A stretch of 64,000 bases of DNA, taken from NCBI RefSeq assembly GCF_007678255.1, contig NZ_VEED01000002.1:124001-188000 (forward strand), given 5' to 3'. The stretch comes from Bacillus sp. X1(2014). GTDB taxonomy: Bacteria > Bacillota > Bacilli > Bacillales_B > DSM-18226. The notes beneath the pieces are model-generated. The model was not told the origin of the DNA. It made no database searches and saw only the letters and a program-made list of their open reading frames with translations. Both the position numbers and the translations under genes were made by a program. Of the stretch, positions 42,013 to 51,528 are shown piece after piece (the stretch's first letter is position 1; every line of letters starts with the position of its first letter).

Positions 42013-42873
42013 TTAACTTCGAAAAAAACTTACGAATGTCCCACTAGCAATCGTGTGTAACTCCAATAAAGGCGCTATGTCCTCATGAAAAACCACTTGA
42101 TGTGGAATTTCAATCGTTTCAATATCTAGTGCATAGACGGTAACTTGGTAAGCATGATCTCCTGTCAATTCAGCTGGTTGCATCCCATAATATGGTTTTA
42201 TCTGCTGATGATCTGATAAACTAGCCGATGCATTTTCTGCTAATTCTGATGACTCAACATTAATATTAATTACTGCCCAATGGACCCAGTATTCAGGCCG
42301 AACATGAGCATCATAAATGATAACAGCAAATGATTTAGTGTTAGCTGGGGCACCTGTCCAGTTAATTGGCATGCTGATATTTTTACCGCCCACACTATGC
42401 TGGACAAATTTATGAGGAATATTTCCCCAATCTTCAAACGCAGGTGAAGTAACTTTAAAATCATTTTCAGGCAAGGTCTCAATGGTCACAATCCCAGCCT
42501 CTGCCTCCCTGCCCAATTTAGCTTTTAATACGGTTAATACGAAACGAACACTAACAAAGATTTCTTTGTTTTCAAAAATAATCTCATGGTCTAAAGGAAG
42601 AACGGTAGAATCATGGTCATTGAATGCCACTTGAGTTTCTCCAACTGCCACTTCGAATGAAAAATCTTGGGACCGAACAGTTGCTACTGTGTTCGCATCA
42701 TTAATTTTTACCATTGCCCCGCAGCTTTCAAACACTTCTTTTAATGGAACCAATAACTTTGTGTTTATATTGATTGCCTTTGTCGTCATGTTTTTCCCAT
42801 TCACTTTTAATGAAACAGGGGGCATCCTCTTTAAGTCATCTCCAGCAGTATGTTCAATTGCCTCTTCTCTCAT
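42013..42873 (-). CDS. Copper-amine-oxidase N-domain fused to a PEBP/YbhB domain
   Basis: 286 residues from ATG 42873 (GAGGTG site). Residues about 20-130 match the stalk-like copper amine oxidase N-terminal domain common in Firmicutes surface proteins (LLVPLKEVFESCGAMVKIND; IFVSVRFVLTVLKAKLG). Residues about 145-286 match phosphatidylethanolamine-binding/YbhB proteins (SPAFEDWGNIPHKFVQ, ISMPINWTGAPANTKSFAVI, PEYWVHWAVININV). No signal peptide is seen, which is odd for a stalk domain, so it is probably cytosolic or spore-associated. The combination is unusual. Function unknown; ligand binding is likely. Confidence 0.75.
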   Translation of the reverse strand: MREEAIEHTAGDDLKRMPPVSLKVNGKNMTTKAININTKLLVPLKEVFESCGAMVKINDANTVATVRSQDFSFEVAVGETQVAFNDHDSTVLPLDHEIIFENKEIFVSVRFVLTVLKAKLGREAEAGIVTIETLPENDFKVTSPAFEDWGNIPHKFVQHSVGGKNISMPINWTGAPANTKSFAVIIYDAHVRPEYWVHWAVININVESSELAENASASLSDHQQIKPYYGMQPAELTGDHAYQVTVYALDIETIEIPHQVVFHEDIAPLLELHTIASGTFVSFFRS

Positions 42874-42941
42874 TTCAAACACCTCATCAATTTACGTTCC
42901 ATCCTGTTATGATTCCATTTCCATTCTTTTACTATTCGTAC

Positions 42942-43745
42942 TCACAGTTCAAACTCCCAATCATCAAGAAGGACTAAATAAAGCACAAGAAGATTGTTTT
43001 CCAACTCCTCAGTCGTTTTCCCTGAGGGGTCCAGTCCGATTTTCGGAAATAATATCACAGCGATTTGTTCCGTTAGTTGATTTCTTTCGTCTAATGGGAT
43101 TTGCAGAAAACGACCTGCATATGTTTTGACAAGTTTCCAATCCTTCATTCCTAATGATTTCAGTGTCCATTCATCAAGAATAAGATCATCCCTTGAAAGT
43201 CCTCTGTTGTCGAGTTCATTTTCTAAAGGTGACAGTTTCTTTTTCGGTTTTGCCTTGCGCTCATGGACGACAATCGTTCCAGCCACAAGGTCTCCAAGCC
43301 GTTTATGTTTCGAATGAAAAAAAATCATGATAATACCGAGAAAGTAAGCTGTTGGCAAGGAATCTATGATACGGATCAAATTCCGAATAAAGCTAGATAG
43401 CAATGTGATGCTGTGACCATTCTCTTGAATGACCCGGATGCCCATTAACTTTTTCCCAAGCGTTCTTCCGCCCGAGAAAAACTCATACGCAAAAAAGTAA
43501 CCCCCATTTACGATAAACAGTGCAATAATTGTTATCGCAATAGGCAGTGAATTCCCGATGAAAATAAATTCCATTTTAGACAAGCCATCTAAAACGAAAA
43601 AAAGGACAATCAAAGACAAAATATTAAACGCCGTTAAAAGCAACTGGTCGATGATAAAGGCAGCCGACCTGCTGCCTAAACCAGCAATCTGAAACTGAAT
43701 GGAAACAAATTCAGGTGTTTTTATATCTAAATGATCTTCATTCAT
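42942..43745 (-). CDS. RDD-family membrane protein
   Basis: 267 residues. RDD domain with the eponymous pattern in GLGSRSAAFIIDQLLLTAFN and GRTLGKKLMGIRVIQENGHS, three to four membrane helices, and HKRLGDLVAGTIVVHERKAK closing the domain near residue 165. The last 100 residues are soluble (LSRDDLILDEWTLKSLGMKD). RDD proteins often sit next to DUF58/MoxR clusters, as here. The next gene is divergent. Transport or membrane-assembly functions have been suggested for the family; none is shown here. Confidence 0.85.
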   Translation of the reverse strand: MNEDHLDIKTPEFVSIQFQIAGLGSRSAAFIIDQLLLTAFNILSLIVLFFVLDGLSKMEFIFIGNSLPIAITIIALFIVNGGYFFAYEFFSGGRTLGKKLMGIRVIQENGHSITLLSSFIRNLIRIIDSLPTAYFLGIIMIFFHSKHKRLGDLVAGTIVVHERKAKPKKKLSPLENELDNRGLSRDDLILDEWTLKSLGMKDWKLVKTYAGRFLQIPLDERNQLTEQIAVILFPKIGLDPSGKTTEELENNLLVLYLVLLDDWEFEL

Positions 43746-43854
43746 AAGTTTCCTCCATCACAAGATGATAATTTCTATTTCTATTTTTCTACAATATTAC
43801 TATAATAAGGAGAATAAAGACTTATTTTCCTAGCCTCCAAAAGTAGGTGTCAGA

Positions 43855-44829
43855 ATGAATGTTAAACAATTTGTTAAAATGCATCGAGAAGAATGGAAAC
43901 AGCTAGAACAGTTAGTGACAACCATGAGTAAGCGCAGACTTGCCATTACTGGAGAACATATTACACAATACCATCGACTCTATCAAAAAGCAGCCCAGAA
44001 TCTCTCTTACAGTCAAACCTATTTTCCTCATGATGAAGTCACCAATTATTTGAACGGACTTGTGGCGAAATCACATAATCTTTTGTACAAAGACCAAGTC
44101 TCTAGCTTCAAGCAAATTCGTTATTTTTTTAGTCAAAAATTTATTGGTCTATTACTTGAACAATGGAAGTTTGTCATAGCTGCGATGATTTTATTTCTCA
44201 TCGGCAGTTTTGGGAGCTTTGTATCCGTCATGAATGATCCATTACATATCTATTCGATTCTCCCCGCGGAAATTGCCAAAGGTGTTGACCCGGACCAACT
44301 CGGGAAGGGCCATGAAGCGGTAGACTCCTCCCTCATGTCGGCAAGCATCATGACAAATAATATTAAAGTCGCCATCTTTGCTTTTGCAGGGGGGATCACC
44401 TTTGGGCTCGTTACAACTTACTTAATGGTCTACAATGGCATCATTATAGGTGCACTTGCTGCATTGTTTTGGCATCACGGAAAATCGTATGATTTTTGGG
44501 CGTACATCGTTCCCCATGGAATGATCGAACTTACAGCCATTTTTATTGCTGGCGGGGCTGGACTTTTGATGGGCTATAAGCTGTTTGTGCCAGGACAATA
44601 TTCTCGAAGTTTCCAATTAAAGCAGCATGCAAAAAGATCCGTTCAACTATTGCTCGGTACAATTCCTTTGTTTATCATAGCGGGGATCATAGAAGGCTTC
44701 ATTACCCCAGCTGCAATTTCATTAGAAGCAAAATACATTGTTGCTTTCCTAACCGTGATTGGACTCATCCTTTATGTAGTTATAGGCAAGCTACAACTCA
44801 GCAAAGCTATAAAAGATTCTGATTCATAA
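43855..44829 (+). CDS. SpoIIM-like (DUF95) membrane protein
   Basis: 324 residues. A soluble helical front (VKQFVKMHREEWKQLEQLVT) precedes five to six membrane helices; the SpoIIM/DUF95 pattern is clear in SIMTNNIKVAIFAFAGGITF, GLVTTYLMVYNGIIIGALAA and IVPHGMIELTAIFIAGGAGL. True SpoIIM of the engulfment machine is about 215 residues; this longer form is the one that accompanies RDD, DUF58 and MoxR genes. It overlaps the 3' end of the DUF58 gene by 23 bases in convergent orientation, and no terminator separates them. Confidence 0.85.
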   Translation: MNVKQFVKMHREEWKQLEQLVTTMSKRRLAITGEHITQYHRLYQKAAQNLSYSQTYFPHDEVTNYLNGLVAKSHNLLYKDQVSSFKQIRYFFSQKFIGLLLEQWKFVIAAMILFLIGSFGSFVSVMNDPLHIYSILPAEIAKGVDPDQLGKGHEAVDSSLMSASIMTNNIKVAIFAFAGGITFGLVTTYLMVYNGIIIGALAALFWHHGKSYDFWAYIVPHGMIELTAIFIAGGAGLLMGYKLFVPGQYSRSFQLKQHAKRSVQLLLGTIPLFIIAGIIEGFITPAAISLEAKYIVAFLTVIGLILYVVIGKLQLSKAIKDSDS

Positions 44830-46165
44830 TATCGATATACTGAGAAACGGCAGTAATCGCTAATTTCTCTTCACGGGCCTCGATCATAACGAGGCCTTGC
44901 TTTTCCCATTTTTTCTTTTCCCTTTTCTTAAACAAAAATTGCTGCTGCGCAATACTTTTTTGCATCGCCGCTTGGACCGTATTCGGCTCCTCTTTCACTC
45001 TTTTTAAAAGTGTCTGATCTTCAATTCCAATCATTAAAAATAAATGTCGTTGTCGAAGTCGTTTTAAGAGGATTAGACCACTTTCCTCGTGGAGGAAGGT
45101 CCGTACATCACTAAATAATAACAGCAGACTCCGTTTCTTTTGCACCGTTTCTAGGTACTGCAACACAGTTCCATAATTTGACTCAGCTGCATCTACGTCT
45201 ACTGAGTAGATTGCTTGGAGAATGGTCTGCAGGTGCGCCATTCCCTTGGCAGGCGGTACAAAGACTTTTATATCCTTTGAAAAGGCGAGGACCGACACAT
45301 AATCCCCCTTTTGGAGGGCTGCAGCTGTCACAGTCAAAGCGGCTTCTAACGCTTTTTCTAATCGATTTCCCTGCGACAATTCTGCCCCCATCATTCTTCC
45401 ACAATCAATTAAAATGGTAATATACTTTCCATGCTCTGGTTCATACTCATTCGTCATCACTTCGCGGAGTTTAGCGGTTTGACGCCAGTTGATTTTCCGT
45501 GGATCATCTCCCACCACATAACTTCTAATCTTGGAAAAATCACCAACCCCGCTCCGCTGCCTCCGGATCTTTAACCCTTCGTACACCAAATATTTCTGAG
45601 CATTTTCTAAATACTGTTTAGTTTCAGTTAAATCCGGAATAACTTTAACTTCATCCTGTAATTTAACGGTCAGTTGCTTTTCCCACAATCCCAGCAAACT
45701 CGTAAAACGAAAATAAAACTTATTCAACTCGTACTTTCCTCTCACCATCGCAGTGGTATCATAGGAAATCCTCACTACAGTTTCCTTTGGAATCGAGCCC
45801 ATGATTGGAAATGGCCTTTTAAAGGTCTTTGGCAAGTCATCCACCAGTCGGTATGAGAAAGGATAGGTAGAAGCATTCTGAACCTCAATCGTTACTGGAT
45901 AAGTCAGTCCTCTTTCAAATTCCGCAGAAATGGTCCGTTTAAAGGAAAGATGTTTTTTAGAAGGGGACAAAAACAGGTCCAACAAACTGGCCATAAATAA
46001 TATAAGATTGGCGGCAATGACCGTGCTCCATGATATTCCCCAAATAGTACTAATCCCTAAAAAAATTGAAAGTATGAGGTACCCCATTAATAATCGTTTA
46101 GTTGGTAAAACTCCTCTATCTTGGAACAGGAACCGAGCCCACCAGCTCTTCAATAATTTGGTCAA
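44807..46165 (-). CDS. DUF58 protein with VWA-like fold
   Basis: 452 residues, TTG start at 46165 supported by GGAGGGAG 8 bases upstream; it overlaps the moxR end by 50 bases. Two N-terminal membrane helices (LLMGYLILSIFLGISTIWGI; VIAANLILFMASLLDLFL) then a soluble domain with DUF58 signatures: GDFSKIRSYVVGDDPRKINW and ITILIDCGRMMGAELSQGNR, the latter MIDAS-like with partly altered metal residues. DUF58 proteins work with MoxR ATPases in assembling or inspecting envelope complexes. Part of the operon 44807-49740. Confidence 0.9.
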   Translation of the reverse strand: MTKLLKSWWARFLFQDRGVLPTKRLLMGYLILSIFLGISTIWGISWSTVIAANLILFMASLLDLFLSPSKKHLSFKRTISAEFERGLTYPVTIEVQNASTYPFSYRLVDDLPKTFKRPFPIMGSIPKETVVRISYDTTAMVRGKYELNKFYFRFTSLLGLWEKQLTVKLQDEVKVIPDLTETKQYLENAQKYLVYEGLKIRRQRSGVGDFSKIRSYVVGDDPRKINWRQTAKLREVMTNEYEPEHGKYITILIDCGRMMGAELSQGNRLEKALEAALTVTAAALQKGDYVSVLAFSKDIKVFVPPAKGMAHLQTILQAIYSVDVDAAESNYGTVLQYLETVQKKRSLLLLFSDVRTFLHEESGLILLKRLRQRHLFLMIGIEDQTLLKRVKEEPNTVQAAMQKSIAQQQFLFKKREKKKWEKQGLVMIEAREEKLAITAVSQYIDIMNQNLL

Positions 46166-47045
46166 CGGTTGCTCCCTCCAATTCTACATGCGGCGATAAC
46201 TGAATACGATGGCGTAAGGCTGGCTTGGCGACCATTTTGATATCGTCGGGAGTGACGTAATCCCTGCCTGAAAGATAAGCCCACGCTTGCGCTGCCTTGC
46301 CAATCGATATGCCAGCTCTCGTACTGGCCCCGAATCGGATCGCATCTGCTTCACGCGTTTTCCTGACAATCTTCATCATGTAATCTAAAACATTCTCGCT
46401 CACCGTGACTTTTTCAATGACTCTTCTAATACTTAAAAACTTGTCCATATCCAACATCACTGACATAGGCTTTTCGTCAAAACTGTTTTCGATTACTTGT
46501 TTGAGGATATTTTTCTCTTCCTCGAAGCTTGGAAATTCAATTCTAAGCTTGAAGAGGAAACGATCCTGCTGCGCTTCTGGAAGTGGGTAGGTCCCTTCAA
46601 ATTCAATTGGGTTTTGGGTGGCGACCACAAAAAACATCTCGGGTAATGGATATGTTTCACCTTGAATTGTCACCTGCTTCTCTTCCATGGCTTCGAGCAG
46701 GGCAGCCTGTGTCTTTGCAGGGGTCCGGTTAATTTCATCGGCTAACAGGATATTGGTAAAAATCGGCCCCTTCAGCGTTTGAAAGGTGCTCTCCTTCATA
46801 TTGTAAATCGTGCTTCCGGTGATATCACTTGGCAGTAAGTCTGGGGTGAACTGGATTCGGTTAAAGGTGCCCCCTAATAGATTGGCAAGTGTACGCACCA
46901 TTTGTGTTTTTCCAGTGCCAGGCACCCCTTCTAATAGGACATGGCCACCAGCTAAAATAGCTGATAGTAATAGTTTAAGATTTAGACTTTGTCCTAAAAT
47001 CCGCTCTTCATATTTATTTAAAAAGGATGTTAATTCTGTCTTCAT
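46116..47045 (-). CDS. MoxR-family AAA+ ATPase
   Basis: 309 residues. Walker A HVLLEGVPGTGKTQMVRTLA (about 35), Walker B ILLADEINRTPAKTQAALLE (about 105), sensor 1 VATQNPIEFEGTYPLPEAQQ and arginine finger QDRFLFKLRIEFP. The MoxR clade uses ATP to remodel VWA-type partners; the coupled DUF58 gene encodes such a partner. Start overlaps the DUF4350 stop by 4 bases. Cytosolic. Confidence 0.94.
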   Translation of the reverse strand: MKTELTSFLNKYEERILGQSLNLKLLLSAILAGGHVLLEGVPGTGKTQMVRTLANLLGGTFNRIQFTPDLLPSDITGSTIYNMKESTFQTLKGPIFTNILLADEINRTPAKTQAALLEAMEEKQVTIQGETYPLPEMFFVVATQNPIEFEGTYPLPEAQQDRFLFKLRIEFPSFEEEKNILKQVIENSFDEKPMSVMLDMDKFLSIRRVIEKVTVSENVLDYMMKIVRKTREADAIRFGASTRAGISIGKAAQAWAYLSGRDYVTPDDIKMVAKPALRHRIQLSPHVELEGATVDQIIEELVGSVPVPR

Positions 47046-48163
47046 TCTTCAACCTCTCTCCTTAATTGCTCGAGCCTTTTCGACCAAAATAAGTATTCCT
47101 GTTTTGTGATTGTTTCTTTTTCAAGAATGTGAACCAAACCTGTTAAAAAGGAATTGATTTCATTAGCAGACATTCGAGTCCATTTTTTCTCCATAAAACT
47201 CGACAAATCCTGCCATTCTCTATGATACGGAATCTGCCATCGTTCTTGGAGAAGAAGCTTGACATAATCTGCTTGGATGATGATTGATTCATGGTACCGT
47301 TTACCGCGGAGGTACCAGGCAGCTAATGCGTTCAATCCTTCATCACTAAATCGAACCGACTCTTCCCTTGGGACGAAAATGGGTCCGAATCGCTTTCCTT
47401 TCATCCAAAGCCATAAAATCATTAAAAGAATCATCTGGATAACAAGAACTAAAAACCACATCGGATATACATTCCAAACTGTAGGTGCATTCTCACCGCT
47501 ATGAATGTATTCGTCAAACAGAATGGTGTTTGATTTTGATTCATTTAGTAGATACAGAAGCAGGGATAAATGATCTCTCTTTAATAGATTCCCATTCTTT
47601 ATCCACTCTGGGGTAATACCAACAATTAATTGTCCTTTTCCAAAAGATCGTTTAACTGAAATCGGACCGGTCTGGTCAGAAAGCAGCACCTGATCTCCTT
47701 TTTTCGTCTGCAAACGGATAGTGGAATTAAATTGAGCACGATAGAATGTTCGGTCTTTCGTAAAAACCTTCTGCGATTCACTTGAATTTGTTCCACTCGT
47801 TTTGATATCAAACATCCCTTGTGGATTGGTTTGCAACAATAAAATGGTATTTCCGGCTTTCATATAATTAATGTACGCCTTCATCTCTTCCGTTTCAAAG
47901 CTAATAAATGGCTCGACCATAATAAGCAATTGGCGGTCTGATGTAGCAGACAGTAAATTTGGCGAATGTCTCCATATCTTTCCTTCATTTTCGTTCTTAA
48001 CATATGTATAAAATGCTTTCACTCCACTTGGAGCAGGTGACTCAGTCACGTAATCTGGATAATACTTCGGCTTCGGTGTAGAACTGAAATAACTAAAGAG
48101 CAAAAATAAACCAAGCAGAATGACCAGGCCCATCCAGGTACGCAGGTTGGAAAGAGATTTCAT
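47042..48163 (-). CDS. DUF4350-family membrane protein
   Basis: 373 residues from ATG 48163, which overlaps the stop of the previous gene (TGATG). An N-terminal helix (WMGLVILLGLFLLFSYFSS), a soluble domain of about 210 residues resembling a GATase-like DUF4350 fold (SGVKAFYTYVKNENEGKIWR; SFGKGQLIVGITPEW), a second helix (MWFLVLVIQMILLMILWLWM) and a cytosolic C-terminal tail. Operon with DUF4129, MoxR and DUF58; the extracytoplasmic domain may be the part handled by the chaperone-like ATPase. Function unknown. Confidence 0.83.
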   Translation of the reverse strand: MKSLSNLRTWMGLVILLGLFLLFSYFSSTPKPKYYPDYVTESPAPSGVKAFYTYVKNENEGKIWRHSPNLLSATSDRQLLIMVEPFISFETEEMKAYINYMKAGNTILLLQTNPQGMFDIKTSGTNSSESQKVFTKDRTFYRAQFNSTIRLQTKKGDQVLLSDQTGPISVKRSFGKGQLIVGITPEWIKNGNLLKRDHLSLLLYLLNESKSNTILFDEYIHSGENAPTVWNVYPMWFLVLVIQMILLMILWLWMKGKRFGPIFVPREESVRFSDEGLNALAAWYLRGKRYHESIIIQADYVKLLLQERWQIPYHREWQDLSSFMEKKWTRMSANEINSFLTGLVHILEKETITKQEYLFWSKRLEQLRREVEE

Positions 48164-48804
48164 CAACTATTCTCCTCCCTCAAATCGCCAAGTACCTTCC
48201 GTATCTCATGATGGAACTGTATATATTCCTCTTTCCCCACGGTGCGTTCTCCGTAGGTCACTTCTTCAAAAAGTTGTGCAAACTGAAAGAATTGTTCTGT
48301 CTTGAACTGATCTACTTTCCTAAGTTCATCATAATAGTCCCAATTGGTTTTCCAAATTCTAGCCTCAAGCAATCCTTTTTCATGAAAGGAAAGAAGCAAT
48401 GCTAAAAACAAATGACGGGCGGAAGATGTATATTCTTCCAAACTCTCAAGCTTATCTGCTTCTTCAAGATGTCTTTGCGACGTCCAATTCATTTCTTTCC
48501 TCGATTGGAGCGGTTTTTGTTTGCGGAGGATTCGATTGCGTCTCGTATTTCTAATCACAAAAAAAGCAGCTAAAACAAGTAAGAAAACAATTAGTACTAT
48601 GATCGCAATAAGAATGGTGCCTGACACCTTGCTCGCGGAATCGATGGCTGGAAACAATTTTTCCAGTTGCGTGGCAATCCATTCTTTTGCTTTATCCCAC
48701 CATGTGGCAATTAATCCTTTTGATTCGTAATAAACTCGATATTCTTTTCCTTTTAATATTTCTTCAAGGTCACCACGTGCCTTGTCTGCATTAAACATAT
48801 TCAT
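48163..48804 (-). CDS. DUF4129-family membrane protein
   Basis: 213 residues with one central helix (GTILIAIIVLIVFLLVLAAFF, minus its last residue, near residue 65) and a C-terminal domain of about 100 residues (LEEYTSSARHLFLALLLSFH; YDELRKVDQFKTEQFFQFAQ) typical of DUF4129. Found with transglutaminase or MoxR/DUF58 genes in many bacteria. VSGT just before the helix is encoded by the 13-mer also seen in xerS and trhO. Coupled to the following DUF4350 gene. Confidence 0.82.
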   Translation of the reverse strand: MNMFNADKARGDLEEILKGKEYRVYYESKGLIATWWDKAKEWIATQLEKLFPAIDSASKVSGTILIAIIVLIVFLLVLAAFFVIRNTRRNRILRKQKPLQSRKEMNWTSQRHLEEADKLESLEEYTSSARHLFLALLLSFHEKGLLEARIWKTNWDYYDELRKVDQFKTEQFFQFAQLFEEVTYGERTVGKEEYIQFHHEIRKVLGDLREENS

Positions 48805-48825
48805 CACCTAACATAATAGGTTTTT

Positions 48826-49740
48826 TTAAACCGTTTTGAATTCTTCTAGCATCTCTTTTAAATCGTCTGCATCATGTCGAGTTTTGGTATCCAGATACAT
48901 AACCCCATAGCCTACAGAGAAAATCATTGTCGTGACTAAGGTGATGAGGTTTGTAATCAGTGTTAACAACACACTATTGCCCAAAACGATGCCAAAAGTC
49001 ATTTGAACGCCAAAAGTAATACAAGATATAATTAAATAAAAGACGATATAAAGTCCCAGCAATACCCATGTACGCTTTCTCGTTAATCTCCAACTTCTTC
49101 CTAACCCAGGGGAAACTTTATCAAGGACAACAGATCCAAAATAAAAGCTCCAGCGAGTTAATAAAAGTCCTACAAGAATAGCAAAGCCGAGAAACAGGAC
49201 GATTCCTAAAAGAATCCCTCCAATCGGATTTACGGTGGTCGCAACAACCACACCTGTGAATGCAATAATTGCGACGGGAAGAATGATAATCCCCAAACAA
49301 ATCAATCCAAATAAAATACTGCTTCCGATGATTGGCCAAAATCGTGAAAAGGCTTCTTTAATCACCGAACCCACCGTATAATCTTCATTTCGACGTACAT
49401 GATTGATGGTGAACAGAATGGCTGCCTCAGCAATAGGTGCCAAGATTGCACTTAGTATACCTATAATAATCAGACCAATGTCAGCACCCAAGCTGCTGGA
49501 ATCGAATGTGCCTGACTCTTCAAAACTAGTAAGAATTTGCTCAAACCATTCCCCATCACTACCAACCTCTCTAAAAAAGCTTGTTCCAGAACTTAGTTGC
49601 AAGATCGCTTGGACCAAGTAAACAGGACCCATAAAGATCAGTAAAATCATAAAAAAGTCCTTAAAGCGATTTTTAGATAGTTGAAAGGTGTGGTCGAGTA
49701 TTTCGCCAAATCCTTTTGGGGTAGAAAACTTATTTTCCAA
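48826..49740 (-). CDS. Polytopic membrane protein, DUF975/GdpP-membrane-domain-like
   Basis: 304 residues with about six helices in a glycerophosphodiester-phosphodiesterase-membrane-domain or DUF975 arrangement: TPKGFGEILDHTFQLSKNRF at the front, GTVVDKV-like LDKVSPGLGRSWRLTRKRTW near 225, and IFSVGYGVMYLDTKTRHDAD near the end. It is the first gene of the leftward MoxR operon, 19 bases before DUF4129. Likely a structural or insertion-related membrane protein. Function unknown. Confidence 0.8.
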   Translation of the reverse strand: MENKFSTPKGFGEILDHTFQLSKNRFKDFFMILLIFMGPVYLVQAILQLSSGTSFFREVGSDGEWFEQILTSFEESGTFDSSSLGADIGLIIIGILSAILAPIAEAAILFTINHVRRNEDYTVGSVIKEAFSRFWPIIGSSILFGLICLGIIILPVAIIAFTGVVVATTVNPIGGILLGIVLFLGFAILVGLLLTRWSFYFGSVVLDKVSPGLGRSWRLTRKRTWVLLGLYIVFYLIISCITFGVQMTFGIVLGNSVLLTLITNLITLVTTMIFSVGYGVMYLDTKTRHDADDLKEMLEEFKTV

Positions 49741-49972
49741 CGTTTAAATCCTCCTAGATAAAATTATGAATATGACCTATTTTATCATTATACAGATATT
49801 TGTAGTGTAAAAAGTTGTCAATGAACGTAAAATTTGGATAACTAACATTGGATGTGAATTATTTTTCGAATAAGATTCGATATTTTGTCCCAAAATAAAT
49901 AATGGTTTGGAGTTTTTTACATAGTTATGAATGGAAGCACTAGAATAGACAGAAACCAAGAGGTGAAAAAAC

Positions 49973-51493
49973 ATGGGTTGGATATGGAATAAAAACGCAA
50001 AAGGATACTATATCGTTGATCAAAAATTAACCACAGAACAGAATCCTACCATGGTTTCTGTCGTTACCCCTGTTTATAATGCAGAAAAATCGCTAAGAAA
50101 AACCATCGATTCTGTGATTAATCAAACACTCGGTATGGATCAAATCGAATATATATTAATTGATGATTGTTCCACAGACTCCTCAAGAGAAATCCTATTA
50201 GAATACTCTGCAAAATACGCGAACATCATTGTTGTTTTCCTGAAAAAAAATTCTGGCACACCAGGCCATCCCCGTAATATCGGTATACAATTGGCACGAT
50301 CTAATTATATTACTTTCCTAGATGCTGATGATTGGCTTGAACCCAACGGCTTGGAAGTATTATCGTCCATTTTGTCAGAAAGCGGTGATGATTATGCAGT
50401 TGGGAAAACTATACAGGTCACATCAAAAGGGATGTCCATAGTTGGTGAACATGAATCTTGTAAAGAAAGACGAAGTGAATCACCCTATTTGATTCCGCAT
50501 ATTTTCCATCATTTAGGACCACGAGCACGCATGATCAAAACAAACGTCATAAAAGACAATCAAATTTTATTTCCTGAAATGAAATTTGCGGAAGACAAGC
50601 AATTTTTTATAGATGTGTTAACCCACTGCCGGACAATTTCGACGACAGCACAACCTATTTATTATTTAAATCGGATGGATAACCAGGATTCGCGTCTAAC
50701 CAATCAAACCAATATTATCCAAAAAACCAATTGTAATCTCCAAGTGATAAACCATATAATTAAGAAAGATTTAGATATTGAAAAACAGAAAATGGTTTTA
50801 AACCGTCTCTATGAATTTGATTCGATTACAAGATTCTTTCATACACCACATTTTCAAAAAACGAGGCTGAAACGCGTTTATTACTATAAGTTCAACCAAG
50901 TATTAAAAACAACAAAGAAATTAAATTATGAGTTTTCCGAGGAATTTTTCCAACCGATGAATAAGGTGGTTTATTACTTATTTCGCGATAGGAAATATAA
51001 AGACCTTGAGACTCTCTTTGCCTGGGAAAAACAGGAGAAAATAAAAGATGTCATTATCAAAGACAATCTCCCCTATGTGGTTGTTCCCTTCTTAGAGGAC
51101 AAATATAAATATATCCGCATACCAATGCATTCCATACTTGATGAGGAATATATCGATAAGAATAAATATACCCTAAAATTTAAGGTGTTTGGCGATCATC
51201 TCAATACTCTCTCACATGGGCTAGTCCGGGATTCAAAAAACGCCCTGTTTGAATCTTCCCTTCCGGTAAGCGTAGATGATAGCGGTAATGGCATATTAGA
51301 ATTGGATTTAGAGATATTAAGCCAACTGCCTGCTGCGAACTACTCCATTTTTTTACGTTTTAATGATTATTTGAAAATTAACATCCGCAAACCCACACCA
51401 GGCAAAAGCAACTATCACTATAAAAACCGACAGTTTACATTTTACGATACCATCTACTCAAACATCGGCTTAAAAATTTCATCTATAAAATAA
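49973..51493 (+). CDS. Family 2 glycosyltransferase
   Basis: 506 residues. GT-A domain in residues about 25-260: VSVVTPVYNAEKSLRKTIDS, YILIDDCSTDSSREILLEYS, and the DxD-type metal site ITFLDADDWLEPNG. The last 150 residues form a beta-rich extra domain (YVVVPFLEDKYKYIRIPMHS; LPAANYSIFLRFNDYLKI) as in some teichoic-acid glycosyltransferases (TarS/TarQ-like). No membrane helix. Probably decorates a cell-wall polymer or surface glycan; donor and acceptor cannot be told. Monocistronic, AGAGGTG site. Confidence 0.88.
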   Translation: MGWIWNKNAKGYYIVDQKLTTEQNPTMVSVVTPVYNAEKSLRKTIDSVINQTLGMDQIEYILIDDCSTDSSREILLEYSAKYANIIVVFLKKNSGTPGHPRNIGIQLARSNYITFLDADDWLEPNGLEVLSSILSESGDDYAVGKTIQVTSKGMSIVGEHESCKERRSESPYLIPHIFHHLGPRARMIKTNVIKDNQILFPEMKFAEDKQFFIDVLTHCRTISTTAQPIYYLNRMDNQDSRLTNQTNIIQKTNCNLQVINHIIKKDLDIEKQKMVLNRLYEFDSITRFFHTPHFQKTRLKRVYYYKFNQVLKTTKKLNYEFSEEFFQPMNKVVYYLFRDRKYKDLETLFAWEKQEKIKDVIIKDNLPYVVVPFLEDKYKYIRIPMHSILDEEYIDKNKYTLKFKVFGDHLNTLSHGLVRDSKNALFESSLPVSVDDSGNGILELDLEILSQLPAANYSIFLRFNDYLKINIRKPTPGKSNYHYKNRQFTFYDTIYSNIGLKISSIK

Positions 51494-51518
51494 AGGGACA
51501 GTGCGAACTGTCCCTTTC
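51491..51518. terminator. Bidirectional terminator
   Basis: AAAGGGACAGT and ACTGTCCCTTT pair around GCGA between the convergent glycosyltransferase and CapA genes. Confidence 0.88.
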
Positions 51519-51528
51519 TAATGAATAT

